This document shows positions 17,711-26,687 of a DNA stretch of 64,000 bases, piece after piece (the stretch's first letter is position 1; every line of letters begins with the position of its first letter). A model generated the notes under the pieces. The model was not told where the DNA came from, searched no databases, and was given only the letters and a program-made list of their open reading frames with translations. The DNA is from Chloroflexota bacterium (lineage in GTDB: Bacteria > Chloroflexota > UBA11872 > VXOZ01): assembly GCA_022824225.1 (NCBI GenBank), contig JAJEAH010000005.1, positions 1 through 64,000 of the forward strand, given 5' to 3'. The translations under genes were made by a program, and so were the position numbers.

Positions 17711-18159
17711 CACGGCATGATGCACACCTGCATTTGGGCACGCAGCCAATTGCATACTGCATGCCCGGCCCCGCGCGGTTTTCACACGAAACACGGGTGC
17801 CCGGTCGATGCCGACTCGGCGATAAACGTTGCTGACAGGCGGAAGCGCGCGGGAATCTGGGGCCGGGGACGCAGGTTGCAATCCTGAGCTACCAAGGCGG
17901 TTGTTCGCCCACGCTGGCATGGAGTAGAAAGCAGCTCGTCGTAGCGCGGGGGCTTGTCCCCAATGCTATCTCTTAGAACTGCTGAGCACTGTTCTCGCCG
18001 TTCATACCTCGACAGGCTCAGAACGTACGGGTAGCTGTAGCGCGGGGGCTTGTCCCCCGCTTCTTGTCGAGAATGACGACCATCATCCTGGGCAAGACTC
18101 TTGCCGCAGCACGTTGCCGAGAGTGGAGTCTATGCTTCCTGTGCCTGTAGCAGGTTCTA
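17711..18159. repeat. Intergenic region with R1 and R2 repeats
   Basis: R1 copies are at 17941-17961 and 18037-18060, flanking an R2 copy near 18007-18030. No gene is supported; the frames that run through the repeats lack conserved features. Confidence 0.65.
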
Positions 18160-18711
18160 TCAGAGCCCCAAATCATCAGAAATGCCCTGCAGGGCCGTCA
18201 GGTTGATAGCGGCGAAATCGGGCAAGGTAAAGCCGATGCCGCTGCAGGTCTCGATCTCCTCGCGCTTGGCGGAAGCGGCGAAGGCCTTCTCCTTGTACTT
18301 GCGCAGCACGAACTCCGGCGTCACCGACGCCAGTTTCTTGTCGGGCCGCACCAGGGCGCAGGCGATGATGAGCCCGGAAAGATTGTCGCAGGCATAGAGG
18401 GCTTTATCCATCAGGCTCTCGCGGGGCACGCCGTGCTCGTCGCTGTGGGCCTGCACGGCGTGGATCACGCGGGGGTCGCAGTCGCGTTCCCGCAGCAGCT
18501 TTGCCATGAGCAGCGTGTGCTGGGCGGGGTCTTTCTCGGTAGCCTCGTAGTCGGCGTCGTGCATCAGCCCCGCCAGGCCCCACAGGTCTTCATCTTCGCC
18601 AAAGTGCCTGGCTAGCTCACGCATGCACGCCTCCACCGCGAGGCAGTGCTTCACGAGGTTCTTGTTCTTGAGCAATTCGTTGACGAGTTCCATGCCTTCA
18701 TCGCGGGTCAT
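18160..18711 (-). CDS. HD-domain phosphohydrolase
   Basis: A 183-aa protein with the metal-binding His-Asp pair H51-D52 in AGLMHDADYEA, an upstream His (H22 in LVKHCLAVE) and the HSDEHG run. This arrangement marks a small HD-domain hydrolase of the type that acts on nucleotides or other phosphoesters. AGGAG precedes the chosen ATG; the longer ATG at 18960 would run through the divergent promoter. It is transcribed away from the Gfo/Idh/MocA gene. Confidence 0.8.
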   Translation of the reverse strand: MTRDEGMELVNELLKNKNLVKHCLAVEACMRELARHFGEDEDLWGLAGLMHDADYEATEKDPAQHTLLMAKLLRERDCDPRVIHAVQAHSDEHGVPRESLMDKALYACDNLSGLIIACALVRPDKKLASVTPEFVLRKYKEKAFAASAKREEIETCSGIGFTLPDFAAINLTALQGISDDLGL

Positions 18712-18891
18712 GTTGCGCAATTCTCCTGATTCTGGTCGCTCACGCTGGCTTGTGGCGTTTTCACCCACGGCCCGCCAATCCGGTTGGCCACGGGGCGTAG
18801 CAATTGGCAGAGGGCGTGCCCCGGACACTTCGCATGCCGATTGCGGGGAACGATAGTCGCGCCCTGCGCGGTCATTCGTGCTCCGCCACAG

Positions 18892-18909
18892 TGTATAGTA
18901 CCGTATACA
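18892..18909. promoter_or_regulatory. Inverted repeat in divergent promoter region
   Basis: TGTATA-GTACCG-TATACA is a perfect 6-bp dyad between the divergent HD-domain and oxidoreductase genes. It overlaps TATA-like hexamers on both strands, so it may be a promoter element or an operator. Confidence 0.4.
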
Positions 18910-18962
18910 GAGACGACCTTTGCTGCCAATACGACCGAGACCAATCGTGAAAGGATGCACCA

Positions 18963-19994
18963 GTGCCAGACGTAGTGCGCTTTGGAATAGCGGGCATGGA
19001 CCATTGGTATGCCGGTTTCGCGGCGTTGCGGGGCGTTGCCGCCAACGAGCAGGCGGTGGTGACGGCGGCGGCGCACCGGAAGACGGCCCACCTGGCCGCC
19101 GCGGCGCAGGAATACGGCATTCCCCATATCACCGACGACTACCGGGAAATCGTGCAGCGCGACGACGTGGACGTCGTGGTGGCGGCGTGCACCACGGCTG
19201 AAGCGCCCGCGCTCTGCCAGGAGGCGGTGCGCCACGGCAAGCACATCGTGTGCGTGAAACCCATGGCGCTCACGCTGGCTGAGGCGGACGGCGTCGTCGC
19301 GGCAGTCAACGCGGCCGGGGTGGGGTTCTATCCCTTGGAGGCGATCCAAACCGCCGGCGGCGCGGCGCAACAGTACGGCCAATGGCTGCAGGAAGGCCGC
19401 ATCGGCCGGCCCATCAGCGCCACGTCTATCCGGCGCGGCGGACTGCCCACGCAGGAATGGCCCGGCGTGCACGTGGACCGCACCTGGTGGCTGGATGCTT
19501 CTCTCGCTCCCGGCGGCGGCTGGGTGGACCACGCCATCTACGACGTGCACATGCTGCGCAGGCTGCTGGGCGCCGAGGTGGTGCGCGTCACCGGCGCGAC
19601 CGCGAATTTGGTGCACGAAGACATCCCGCTGGAGGACTTCGGCGTGGCGACACTCACCTTCGACAACGGTTTCGTGGCCACGCTGGAGGTCACGTGGTCC
19701 AGCGGCCCGGAGTCGGGCATGCACGCGTTCCAACTCGTGGGCACCGAGGGACAGATCGTGACGGACGGCATTACCCGCAAGCTGGCGGTGCGGGGCAAAT
19801 TCGCTCCGTGGCAGGGCTGGGTGATCTCCGATGCCGTGGGTAACGCCGGCGCCAGTTGCATCGACCTCATGGTGGAGTTCGTGCAGCAGGGCGCGCCCCT
19901 GCCCGCCACGGTGGAAGACGGGCGCGCGAACCTGGCCGTGTGCCTCGCCTTCTACGAGGGCGCGGCCAACGACCGCGTGGTCACGCTGGCGTAG
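18963..19994 (+). CDS. Gfo/Idh/MocA family oxidoreductase
   Basis: A 343-aa NAD(P)-dependent oxidoreductase. The N-terminal Rossmann motif is RFGIAGMDHW. The usual EKP motif is changed to VKP (CVKPMALT), which replaces the conserved Glu. The C-terminal alpha/beta domain contains GGGWVDHAIYDVHML, the family's substrate-binding His region. GTG is the start codon, with AAAGGA upstream. Members act on sugars or inositols; no neighbour tells the substrate. A paralogue with intact EKP lies at 50347-51372. Confidence 0.85.
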   Translation: MPDVVRFGIAGMDHWYAGFAALRGVAANEQAVVTAAAHRKTAHLAAAAQEYGIPHITDDYREIVQRDDVDVVVAACTTAEAPALCQEAVRHGKHIVCVKPMALTLAEADGVVAAVNAAGVGFYPLEAIQTAGGAAQQYGQWLQEGRIGRPISATSIRRGGLPTQEWPGVHVDRTWWLDASLAPGGGWVDHAIYDVHMLRRLLGAEVVRVTGATANLVHEDIPLEDFGVATLTFDNGFVATLEVTWSSGPESGMHAFQLVGTEGQIVTDGITRKLAVRGKFAPWQGWVISDAVGNAGASCIDLMVEFVQQGAPLPATVEDGRANLAVCLAFYEGAANDRVVTLA

Positions 19995-20543
19995 CAAGTA
20001 TGGCTGCTTGCCGCGGGCTTGAGCATGGGCTATAACGTCTTGCTTGGCAGTCTGCGAGTTCACAGCGCCGCGGCGAGTACTGCTGCCGGCCGCGCCGGTA
20101 TTCTCATTGTCCGGTGGCGTTGTAGTACTGCCTCCTCCGGCAGCTTGTGTCTGCGCGTGGCCGATCGCCGAGGTTAGCGGCCTACCTCGTGCGGAGCGCC
20201 GCCTCTCGCGGCGGCATAGACTGCCGGGTTTCCGGTGGTTTCGGGGAGATTCTCCGCGTGGCGGCAAGGGGCCGGGATGAGGGTAGTTTACGTGCCGGAC
20301 GTGCGGGCGGGGGTTTTGCGGCATTGGCGGCAGGCCGGTGGCGCGCCCGGGAAGACGCAGGTTACAAACCTGCGCTACCGGTCGAAGGGCAGGACTCAGA
20401 ATTGTGAGTATTAGGCTGTGTGCTCAGGTGGATTGCGACTTAAGCTGGGGCGGCTGCTTCCAGTGCTCCGGTCTCTTAACGCGCTCGCTCCCTCTTCCCA
20501 CTCCTAGGGCCGCCCAGCCTTTCCGTTTGCGCGCGGTTCGCCC
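19995..20543. repeat. Intergenic region with R3 palindrome
   Basis: An R3 copy at 20354-20379 has the core CGCAGGTT-ACA-AACCTGCG (8-bp stem, 3-nt loop). The rest holds no supported gene. Confidence 0.6.
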
Positions 20544-21302
20544 ATGAGCACAGTTATCGCGATTGCCAACCAGAAAGGCGGCGTCGGCAAGACGACGACG
20601 GCCGTCAACCTGGGCGCCTATCTGGCGGTGCACGGCCGGCCGGCGCTGCTGGTGGACCTGGACCCCCAGGCGAACACCACCGGCGGTCTCGGACTGCCCA
20701 AGCAGGATCCGAGCATCTACCATGCCCTGCGGGGCGGGGTGCAGGCGCACGACCTGGTAGTGGCGGTGGAAGGCGCTCGCGACCTCTGGGCGTTGCCGTC
20801 CAGCCCTGCGCTGGCGGGCCTGGAAGCGGAAGCGGCGGCCTTGCCGGAGCGTGAGTATCTCCTCAAGGCCGCGCTGGCGCCGGTGCGGGAGGACTACGGG
20901 TTTGTGCTCATCGACTGTCCGCCCTCCCTGGGCATGCTCACCATCAACGGGCTGTGCGCCGCCGACGAGGTGATCATCCCGGTACAGTGTGAGTATCTGG
21001 CGCTGGAAGGGCTGGCGCAGTTGTTGGATACCGTGCGGCGGGTGCGCAGCGGCTTGCATCCCGCCCTGGGCCAGGTGCGCATCGTCCTGACCATGTACGA
21101 CGCGCGGACCCGCCTCGCGCAGGAAGTGCGCGACGAGGTGCGGGCGCATTTTCCGGGCCAGGTGTTCGAAACGGTGATCGCGCGCAACGTGCGCCTGGCG
21201 GAAGCGCCCAGCCACGGGCGCACGATTTTGGCGTACGATCCCTTTTCCAAGGGGGCCGAGGGCTATCGCCATCTGGCGGAAGAGGTGATTGGAGCGGCCT
21301 AG
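20544..21302 (+). CDS. parA: ParA/Soj family ATPase
   Basis: A 252-aa deviant-Walker ATPase. The motif KGGVGKTT is at residues 11-18, Walker B FVLIDCPPSLG and the LVDLDPQANTT block follow. Such proteins segregate chromosomes or plasmids with ParB, or position other cargo. No ParB-like gene lies downstream, where it usually would; the next gene is a small membrane protein on the other strand. It may be the chromosomal Soj with ParB elsewhere, or an orphan cargo-positioning ATPase. Confidence 0.9.
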   Translation: MSTVIAIANQKGGVGKTTTAVNLGAYLAVHGRPALLVDLDPQANTTGGLGLPKQDPSIYHALRGGVQAHDLVVAVEGARDLWALPSSPALAGLEAEAAALPEREYLLKAALAPVREDYGFVLIDCPPSLGMLTINGLCAADEVIIPVQCEYLALEGLAQLLDTVRRVRSGLHPALGQVRIVLTMYDARTRLAQEVRDEVRAHFPGQVFETVIARNVRLAEAPSHGRTILAYDPFSKGAEGYRHLAEEVIGAA

Positions 21303-21674
21303 CGAATTTCCGTGCCCAGGCATGCTCGTTCACCGGCACAGGTTGAACGCTTACTTACGTGGGCAAGCGGGCGCGCAAGACCATGCTCATCCACCGGCAT
21401 AGGATGAGCAGGCCCAGCGGGACAAAGGGGGCGAGTCTCGCGGGCGGCAGGTAGTGTTGTGGGGTGGTTTGCCGGGTAGTCTCGGAACGAAACGAATTTG
21501 GGCAAGCCGGGGAGGAACGGCCACGCGGGTTTCATCGAACGCCGGCTGAACCGGACGGCGCGATGGGCGGCGCGCTTAAGAAATGCCGCCGCAACAAACC
21601 GTATGACGGCTGGCGGCGGTCTCGGAAGAGGGACTATGCGATTTGGGAAGTAGCAGACGGACGCTGGGAAGAGG
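21303..21674. other. Intergenic region downstream of parA
   Basis: A 372-nt gap. No ParB-like frame and no clear parS site was found. The one ORF here (plus strand, about 96 codons) is Arg-rich and lacks features. Confidence 0.45.
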
Positions 21675-21869
21675 CTACTGCACGAAGATCTCGAAATTCA
21701 CGTCTTCTTCGCGGCCGATCAGGCGCTGCGCCGCGCGCCGCACGTAGGTGACGCTGTCGTGGCCGAGCAATGTGCCGATTACTGAGCCCAACACCAGGCC
21801 GCACACCGCGCCAAGAGCGATACCCCAAACGAAGTGGTCTTCCGCTGCGCGTTTCATAGTTGACGCCAT
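21675..21869 (-). CDS. Small single-pass membrane protein (YtxH-like)
   Basis: A 64-aa protein with a Gly-rich hydrophobic segment (VWGIALGAVCGLVLGSVIGTLL) followed by a basic amphipathic tail. This layout resembles YtxH/gas-vesicle-type small membrane proteins. GGGG a few nt before the ATG supports the start. It is in line with rsfS on the minus strand, 81 nt downstream. Confidence 0.6.
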   Translation of the reverse strand: MASTMKRAAEDHFVWGIALGAVCGLVLGSVIGTLLGHDSVTYVRRAAQRLIGREEDVNFEIFVQ

Positions 21870-21950
21870 AGCATCCCCTTTGCTCCATCGCCGCACCACA
21901 CGGCCTCTGGTGTGGTTATGGCCGGCGCGTCCGCGCTTGTGCCGCGCCTG

Positions 21951-22295
21951 CTACTGCACCCGCAGGATCGTCGTTGCCTGCGACCACAGACGCTCCAGGT
22001 GGTAGTACTCGCGCATATCGCTCGAGAACACGTGCACCATCACGTCGCCGTAATCGAGTACGACCCAACCGCCCTCGCCCTTGCCTTCGCTGCGCAGCGT
22101 CGACTCGCCGCGGGCATCCAAGTCTTGCTCGATGTGCTCAACGATTGCGCGCAACTGCGGCGTCGAATCCGCCGAGCACAGCACGAAGTAATCGGCCACA
22201 ACCGTCTGCCGCCGAATGTCCAGCAACGCAATATCTGCGCCGCCGTGTTCGGCCATAATGTCGACTGCACGTTTCGCTTTCTCTAGTCCTTCCAT
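21951..22295 (-). CDS. rsfS: Ribosomal silencing factor RsfS
   Basis: A 114-aa protein of the RsfS/Iojap family. It binds ribosomal protein L14 and blocks subunit joining during starvation. The family signature is visible as ADIALLDIRRQTVVADYFVLCSA and the closing GWVVLDYGDVMVHVFSSDMREYYHLERLW. No Shine-Dalgarno precedes the ATG. An extended -10 box ends 7 nt upstream, so the transcript is probably leaderless. nadD lies upstream on the same strand after 276 nt, the usual gene order. Confidence 0.92.
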   Translation of the reverse strand: MEGLEKAKRAVDIMAEHGGADIALLDIRRQTVVADYFVLCSADSTPQLRAIVEHIEQDLDARGESTLRSEGKGEGGWVVLDYGDVMVHVFSSDMREYYHLERLWSQATTILRVQ

Positions 22296-22302
22296 TGGGA
22301 TG

Positions 22303-22308
22303 ATTATA
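22303..22308 (-). promoter_or_regulatory. Extended -10 promoter just upstream of rsfS
   Basis: TGT-TATAAT reads as TGn plus a consensus -10. Seven nt separate the hexamer from the rsfS ATG, placing the expected transcription start at or next to the start codon. No good -35 is visible. Confidence 0.6.
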
Positions 22309-22571
22309 ACATACCCCTGCTGGATACAGGCGGACAATTTCCTAGCCGGCCGCACCCAGGCGTGCGCCGCCCACACCACCCAGCGGGATTGGCGGGCGCT
22401 CGCGGCGGGGGCCGCTGGAGTTCCGACCGGCCTTCTGGGTCTGCCGTCGCGAACCGTCCCCGCGGGCACGACAGCGGCAGAGCGAAAACAGGACGCCCCG
22501 AAAACGTGCCGTGGTGGGCGTCGTCCTTGCCCCAGCAGGGACCGTGAATGCTGAGGCGAACGCGCCCGCGC

Positions 22572-23177
22572 CTAACCGGCGCTGTCCCCGCGCCGGTAGA
22601 TCCCGTGCCGCTCGATGTAGGCGACGACGGCGGGAGGCGTGAGGCAGCGGAGAGAGCGCCCGGCGGCCGCCCGCTCGCGAATGCTGCTCGCGGAGATGTC
22701 CACCGGCGGAATTTCCTGCCACGTGATACGGTCCCGCGCCGCCGCCGGCAGCCCGCGCGGCGCGGCGGCGCGCGCAACGCCGGGGCGGGTGAGGGCAACG
22801 ATGGAGGCTAATTCAAGGAGTTTCTCCGGCCCCCGCCACTGGGGGAGTTCCGCCAGTTGGTCGGCGCCGATGAGGAAGACGAACGCAGCCTCCGGCCACT
22901 GGCGGCGCAGCGCGGCTACCGTATCCACCGCATAGCTGGGAGCGGGACGATCCACGTCCACGGTGGATAGGGCGAAGCCCGGACTATCGTGAATGGCCAG
23001 GCCAACCATGGCCACGCGGTGCGCGGCGCTAGCTTGCGCTACTCCTTTGAGCGGCGAGCGGTTTGCCGGCACGAAGAGCACGCGGTCAAGCCGCTGCCCG
23101 GCGCGGGCCTCCGCGGCCGCCCGCAGGTGTCCATAGTGGATTGGATCGAACGTGCCGCCCAGGATACCGATGCGCAT
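22572..23177 (-). CDS. nadD: Nicotinate-nucleotide adenylyltransferase NadD
   Basis: A 201-aa enzyme that adenylylates nicotinate mononucleotide in NAD synthesis. The nucleotidyltransferase motif GGTFDPIHYGHL is at residues 7-18 and the C-terminal ISASSIRER matches the ISxTxxR signature. The middle VFLIGADQLAELPQWR is family-typical. It is followed on the same strand by rsfS. Length matches NadD enzymes. Confidence 0.95.
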   Translation of the reverse strand: MRIGILGGTFDPIHYGHLRAAAEARAGQRLDRVLFVPANRSPLKGVAQASAAHRVAMVGLAIHDSPGFALSTVDVDRPAPSYAVDTVAALRRQWPEAAFVFLIGADQLAELPQWRGPEKLLELASIVALTRPGVARAAAPRGLPAAARDRITWQEIPPVDISASSIRERAAAGRSLRCLTPPAVVAYIERHGIYRRGDSAG

Positions 23178-23305
23178 ACCAGAATACCGGTGCTCTCGTG
23201 TTGGCCGCGGCTATTGCCGGAGCTACGTCAACGAAGTTCGGGCGGGCGGCACAGCCGCCAATCGGAGCGTCAAGCCTGCTGACAGTACGCGCCCACGCCC
23301 TTAAT

Positions 23306-23335
23306 CCGTTCGTGCTGAGCCTGTCGAAGCATGAA
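23306..23335. repeat. R2 repeat copy
   Basis: One copy of the CCGTTCGTGCTGAGCCTGT-type element in the short gap between nadD and the LRR gene. The gap otherwise holds no gene. Confidence 0.6.
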
Positions 23336-23411
23336 GGCGCCCAGCCAGCGGCCAAGCGCCCTCATTCGTCAACCGTTCACAGCGCGCCATGCCGCAGCAC
23401 CGCGCGATAGC

Positions 23412-25850
23412 CTAGTTGCTGCAGTACGGCAGACCGAGCTCATCCAGGTCGTTGTACTCGATGTTGCGCATCGCGGGCGGGATGCACCCGGTCAGCGCAT
23501 TGCCGCTCAAGTCGAGCTTCTGCAACCCGGTGAGATTGCCCAGCGAAGCGGGGATGCTGCCGCTGAAGTCATTCTCGCCCAGGTCGAGCGCCTGCAGGTT
23601 CAGCAAATTGCCAAGCTCAGCCGGAATCTCGCCGGAAAGCTGGTTCTCGTCGAGGTCCAGCCACTCCAGGTTCGTCAGGTTGCCGAACGTGGCCGGAATG
23701 CCGCCGGTCAGCCGGTTCTCGTTCAGGTCCAATTCGCGCAAGCTAAGCAAGTTGCCCAAAGACGGTGGAATACTGCCGGTGAATTGGTTCTCGTCTATGT
23801 CCAGCTCGCGCAAGTTGGCGAGATTGCCCAACGTCGCCGGCAACTCACCGGAGAGCTGATTGTGCCGCATATCCAGAGACCGCAGGTTCGCCAGGTTGCC
23901 GATTTCAGCCGGAATGGCGCCGGTAAGCTGGTTGTTCCAGAGGCCGAGTTCCTGCAAGCTGCGGAGCTTGCTCAACTCAATCGGGATAGCGCCCACCAGG
24001 CGGTTGTGGCCCAGGTCCAACACCGTCAGGTTGGCAAGCTCGCCCAGCTCCGCCGGGATGCCACCGGTCAAGTGGTTGTGGGAGAGGTCGAGTTCGCCCA
24101 GGCTGGAGAGACTGCCCAACGAGCCGGGAATTGCACCGCTCAACTGGTTGTCGCTCAGGTCGAGCACTTCCAATTTGCCCGGATTGCTCAATGCCGCCGG
24201 AATCTCCCCGATCAAACGGTTGGACGCCAGGGACAGCACTTCCAGGTAGAGCAGGTTGCCCAACTCATCAGGGATGGGTCCCGTCAATTGATTGTTGGCA
24301 AGTCTGAAAGTCCGCACAAAGGCGAGGTTCGCAAGCTCTACCGGAATCCCGCCGGTCAGCCGGTTGTCGGCCAGATTGAAGTCTCGCAAATGCGAGAGGT
24401 TGCCGAGTTCCGCCGGGATGGGACCGGTCAGTTCATTGCCGCTGAGCACCAGATAGGCAAGGAAGGGGATTCCGCCGAGTTCGGGCGGGATTAGGCCCGT
24501 CAATTGATTGCCGGCGAGACCCAGCGCCCACAGGTTCTTCAGATTGCCCAATTCCACCGGAATCTCGCCGGTAAAGTGGTTGTTGTCCAACCACAGGTCC
24601 TGCAACTCGGTCAGGTTGCCCAACTCCACCGGAATCTCACCGGTAAGGAAGTTATTGTCCAGGTCTATGCTGCTCAGGTCGGTGAGGTTGCCGATTTCCG
24701 CCGGGATTGGGCCGGTGAGCTGGTTGTTCCAGAGCACCAACGTGCTCAGGTTGCTCAAGTTACCAATCTCCGGGGGAATCTCGCCCGTGAGACGATTGAA
24801 GGAGATGTGAATCGTGCGCAACTCGGGGAGGTTGGTTAGCTCCAAGGGAAGCTCACCCGACAACTGGTTGAAGGAGAGCACGAGGCTTCTCAGGTTCTCC
24901 AGCTTGCCGAACTCCGCCGGAATCTCGCCGGACAGGCGGTTGTAGTGGAGTGAGAGCGAGCTCAAGTTTGCCAGATTGCCCAGCTCCACGGGAATCTCGC
25001 CGGTCAAGCCGTTGCGGGAGAGGTCCAGGCTGCGCAAGTTCGCCAACTCGCCCAACTCGGCAGGAATGCCGCCGGTCAGCAGATTGCGCGAAAGGCCGAG
25101 GGAACTCAGGTCGGCAAGGCTGCCCAATCCAGCCGGCAGGTTGCCCCGCAAGCCGTGTTCGGACAGGCTCAACGAAGTCACCCGCAGCAGGGAATTGGTG
25201 CCGACGCCTTCCCACTCGCTGACGTCAAGGTCTGCGGACCAGTTCAACGGCGTGCCGTCACCCACAAGCGCGTCGCGGATGCCCAGCAGCGCGGCATGTT
25301 GGAGTGTCGCGCAGTACGGCAGGCCAAGCTCGCCCACGTCGCCGTATGGCACGTCGCGGAACTCATCCGGCATACAGCCGGTTAGTTGATTGCCCCGGAG
25401 CGTAACCCATTCGAGGTTGCTCAGGTGGCCGAGTTCCAGGGGGATTTCGCCGGTCAGGCTATTGCCGGAGAGCCACAACCGCTCCAGAGACGACAGCAGG
25501 CCCAATGCCGCCGGAATCGTTCCCCGCAGGTCCAGGTTCCGGAGGTCCAGCCGGGTGATGCGCTTCGTTTCCGGATCAATGGTGACGCCGGTCCATTCGG
25601 TAATCGGCGTGTCCGGACTCCAGTTGAGGTCCGCGCCGCCGTCGCCACGCAACTCATCGCCCAGATCGCTCTGAATTAGCGCTTCGCAATCCGAGGCGTC
25701 CACGTCTTCGGTGCACGGCGATTGATAGGTTGCCGCCGTGAGCAGGAAGACTCCGCCCAAACAGAGCAGGCCAACCCATCTCCCCAGCGAGACGCGTAGG
25801 CCGGCGGCGCGTAGCGCGTGAAATGAACTCGTCAGAAGTCGCGGCAACAT
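23412..25850 (-). CDS. Secreted leucine-rich-repeat protein of plant type
   Basis: An 812-aa protein built almost wholly of 24-residue repeats of the pattern LxxLxxLDLxxNxLTGxIPxEL, the plant-type LRR. A signal-like helix (WVGLLCLGGVFLLTA) precedes it. An N-terminal cap resembles plant LRRNT: LNWSxDTPITEWTGV and then KRITRLDLRNLDLRG. A second such cap (LNWSADLDVSEWEGV) starts after a cap ending in DELGLPYC-like sequence. Two copies of the ELGLPYC cap occur, one after the first two repeats and one at the very C-terminus. AGGAG lies 7 nt before the ATG. Bacterial proteins of this type often bind host or surface proteins. The reverse strand is a long open frame that is only a shadow. Confidence 0.88.
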   Translation of the reverse strand: MLPRLLTSSFHALRAAGLRVSLGRWVGLLCLGGVFLLTAATYQSPCTEDVDASDCEALIQSDLGDELRGDGGADLNWSPDTPITEWTGVTIDPETKRITRLDLRNLDLRGTIPAALGLLSSLERLWLSGNSLTGEIPLELGHLSNLEWVTLRGNQLTGCMPDEFRDVPYGDVGELGLPYCATLQHAALLGIRDALVGDGTPLNWSADLDVSEWEGVGTNSLLRVTSLSLSEHGLRGNLPAGLGSLADLSSLGLSRNLLTGGIPAELGELANLRSLDLSRNGLTGEIPVELGNLANLSSLSLHYNRLSGEIPAEFGKLENLRSLVLSFNQLSGELPLELTNLPELRTIHISFNRLTGEIPPEIGNLSNLSTLVLWNNQLTGPIPAEIGNLTDLSSIDLDNNFLTGEIPVELGNLTELQDLWLDNNHFTGEIPVELGNLKNLWALGLAGNQLTGLIPPELGGIPFLAYLVLSGNELTGPIPAELGNLSHLRDFNLADNRLTGGIPVELANLAFVRTFRLANNQLTGPIPDELGNLLYLEVLSLASNRLIGEIPAALSNPGKLEVLDLSDNQLSGAIPGSLGSLSSLGELDLSHNHLTGGIPAELGELANLTVLDLGHNRLVGAIPIELSKLRSLQELGLWNNQLTGAIPAEIGNLANLRSLDMRHNQLSGELPATLGNLANLRELDIDENQFTGSIPPSLGNLLSLRELDLNENRLTGGIPATFGNLTNLEWLDLDENQLSGEIPAELGNLLNLQALDLGENDFSGSIPASLGNLTGLQKLDLSGNALTGCIPPAMRNIEYNDLDELGLPYCSN

Positions 25851-25958
25851 CGTTGTTCTCCTATGCGACTACCAGGACAGTACAAGACGGTCGCACGACC
25901 GTTTAATAGCGGGCAAATGCGTACGGGGTGAAGCAACGAGGAGTATGTCGCAGACTCG

Positions 25959-26360
25959 CTAGAAGCGTTGGCGTGATTGCCACATGTGCCGCAGGCGCTC
26001 GAGCAGACCGGGCGGTTGGGTTGATACGTCCCGTCCCCGCCACTTCTGCTCCGCTCGCTGCCGGTTGCCGCGGAAAGCAAAGATCAAGGCGGCGGCCAAG
26101 CAGCCGGCCGCGGCAATGCCCAGCAAGGGGGCCGCGAATGGAAACGTGATCCGAAAGACGTTGCCTACCACCAACGCGGCCAGACCGAGCAACAGAAACG
26201 TGCCGCTCGTGCCAAAACGGCTGAAGAGGCCGGCAAGCGCGCGTTCCAGAGAGAATCCCCGGCGGCGCACCCGTTGCTTCTCTTCAGGCACGTAGACTTC
26301 GATGCCGTCCAGCAGCCGGCGTACCTCTTGTTCGTCTCGTCTTGAAAGTCCCTGCGGCAT
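25959..26360 (-). CDS. Small membrane protein of unknown function
   Basis: A 133-aa protein. An N-terminal acidic-basic helix (SRRDEQEVRRLLDGIEVY) leads to two hydrophobic helices (about residues 53-72 and 77-95), then a basic tail. It recalls DUF3040-type proteins in layout only. AGAGG precedes the ATG. It may share an operon with the two genes upstream on the minus strand. Confidence 0.65.
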   Translation of the reverse strand: MPQGLSRRDEQEVRRLLDGIEVYVPEEKQRVRRRGFSLERALAGLFSRFGTSGTFLLLGLAALVVGNVFRITFPFAAPLLGIAAAGCLAAALIFAFRGNRQRAEQKWRGRDVSTQPPGLLERLRHMWQSRQRF

Positions 26361-26432
26361 GGCGACTATTCCTCTTCGTTGTTCTCACCCTATTATTGGA
26401 TAGCGGCGCCGCTCATGTCAATTGACGCTCCG

Positions 26433-26687
26433 CTACTTTTCCGTTTGCCCGCGAACTATCCGGCCGGTAATGTACCAGACGGTCAGCCACACCAGACCGC
26501 CTATGGCGATGACCAGTCCCAATGCGAGCGCGTTTTCCCACGACCAGTCGAAGACGAGGCGCGCCGCGAGCAGGAAGAGGTAGAGCCAGGCAACGATCTT
26601 CAGGCTGCGGGAAAGGCGCGTGCGAAACTCGACCCAGAGCACCAGCACCAGGCTTAGCGCCGTGAGCAGCCAGATGAGTTGGCGCAT
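26433..26687 (-). CDS. Small three-helix membrane protein
   Basis: An 84-aa protein made of about three hydrophobic helices (LIWLLTALSLVLVLWVEF, IVAWLYLFLLAARLVF, LALGLVIAIGGLVWLTVWY). Function unknown. Its ATG overlaps the stop of the 242-aa gene upstream (TGATG), so translation is coupled. Confidence 0.65.
   Translation of the reverse strand: MRQLIWLLTALSLVLVLWVEFRTRLSRSLKIVAWLYLFLLAARLVFDWSWENALALGLVIAIGGLVWLTVWYITGRIVRGQTEK

Noticed and set aside
23331-24494. 387-aa plus-strand repetitive ORF
   Set aside because: Complement of the LRR repeat gene, which has clear LRR consensus and a start with AGGAG.
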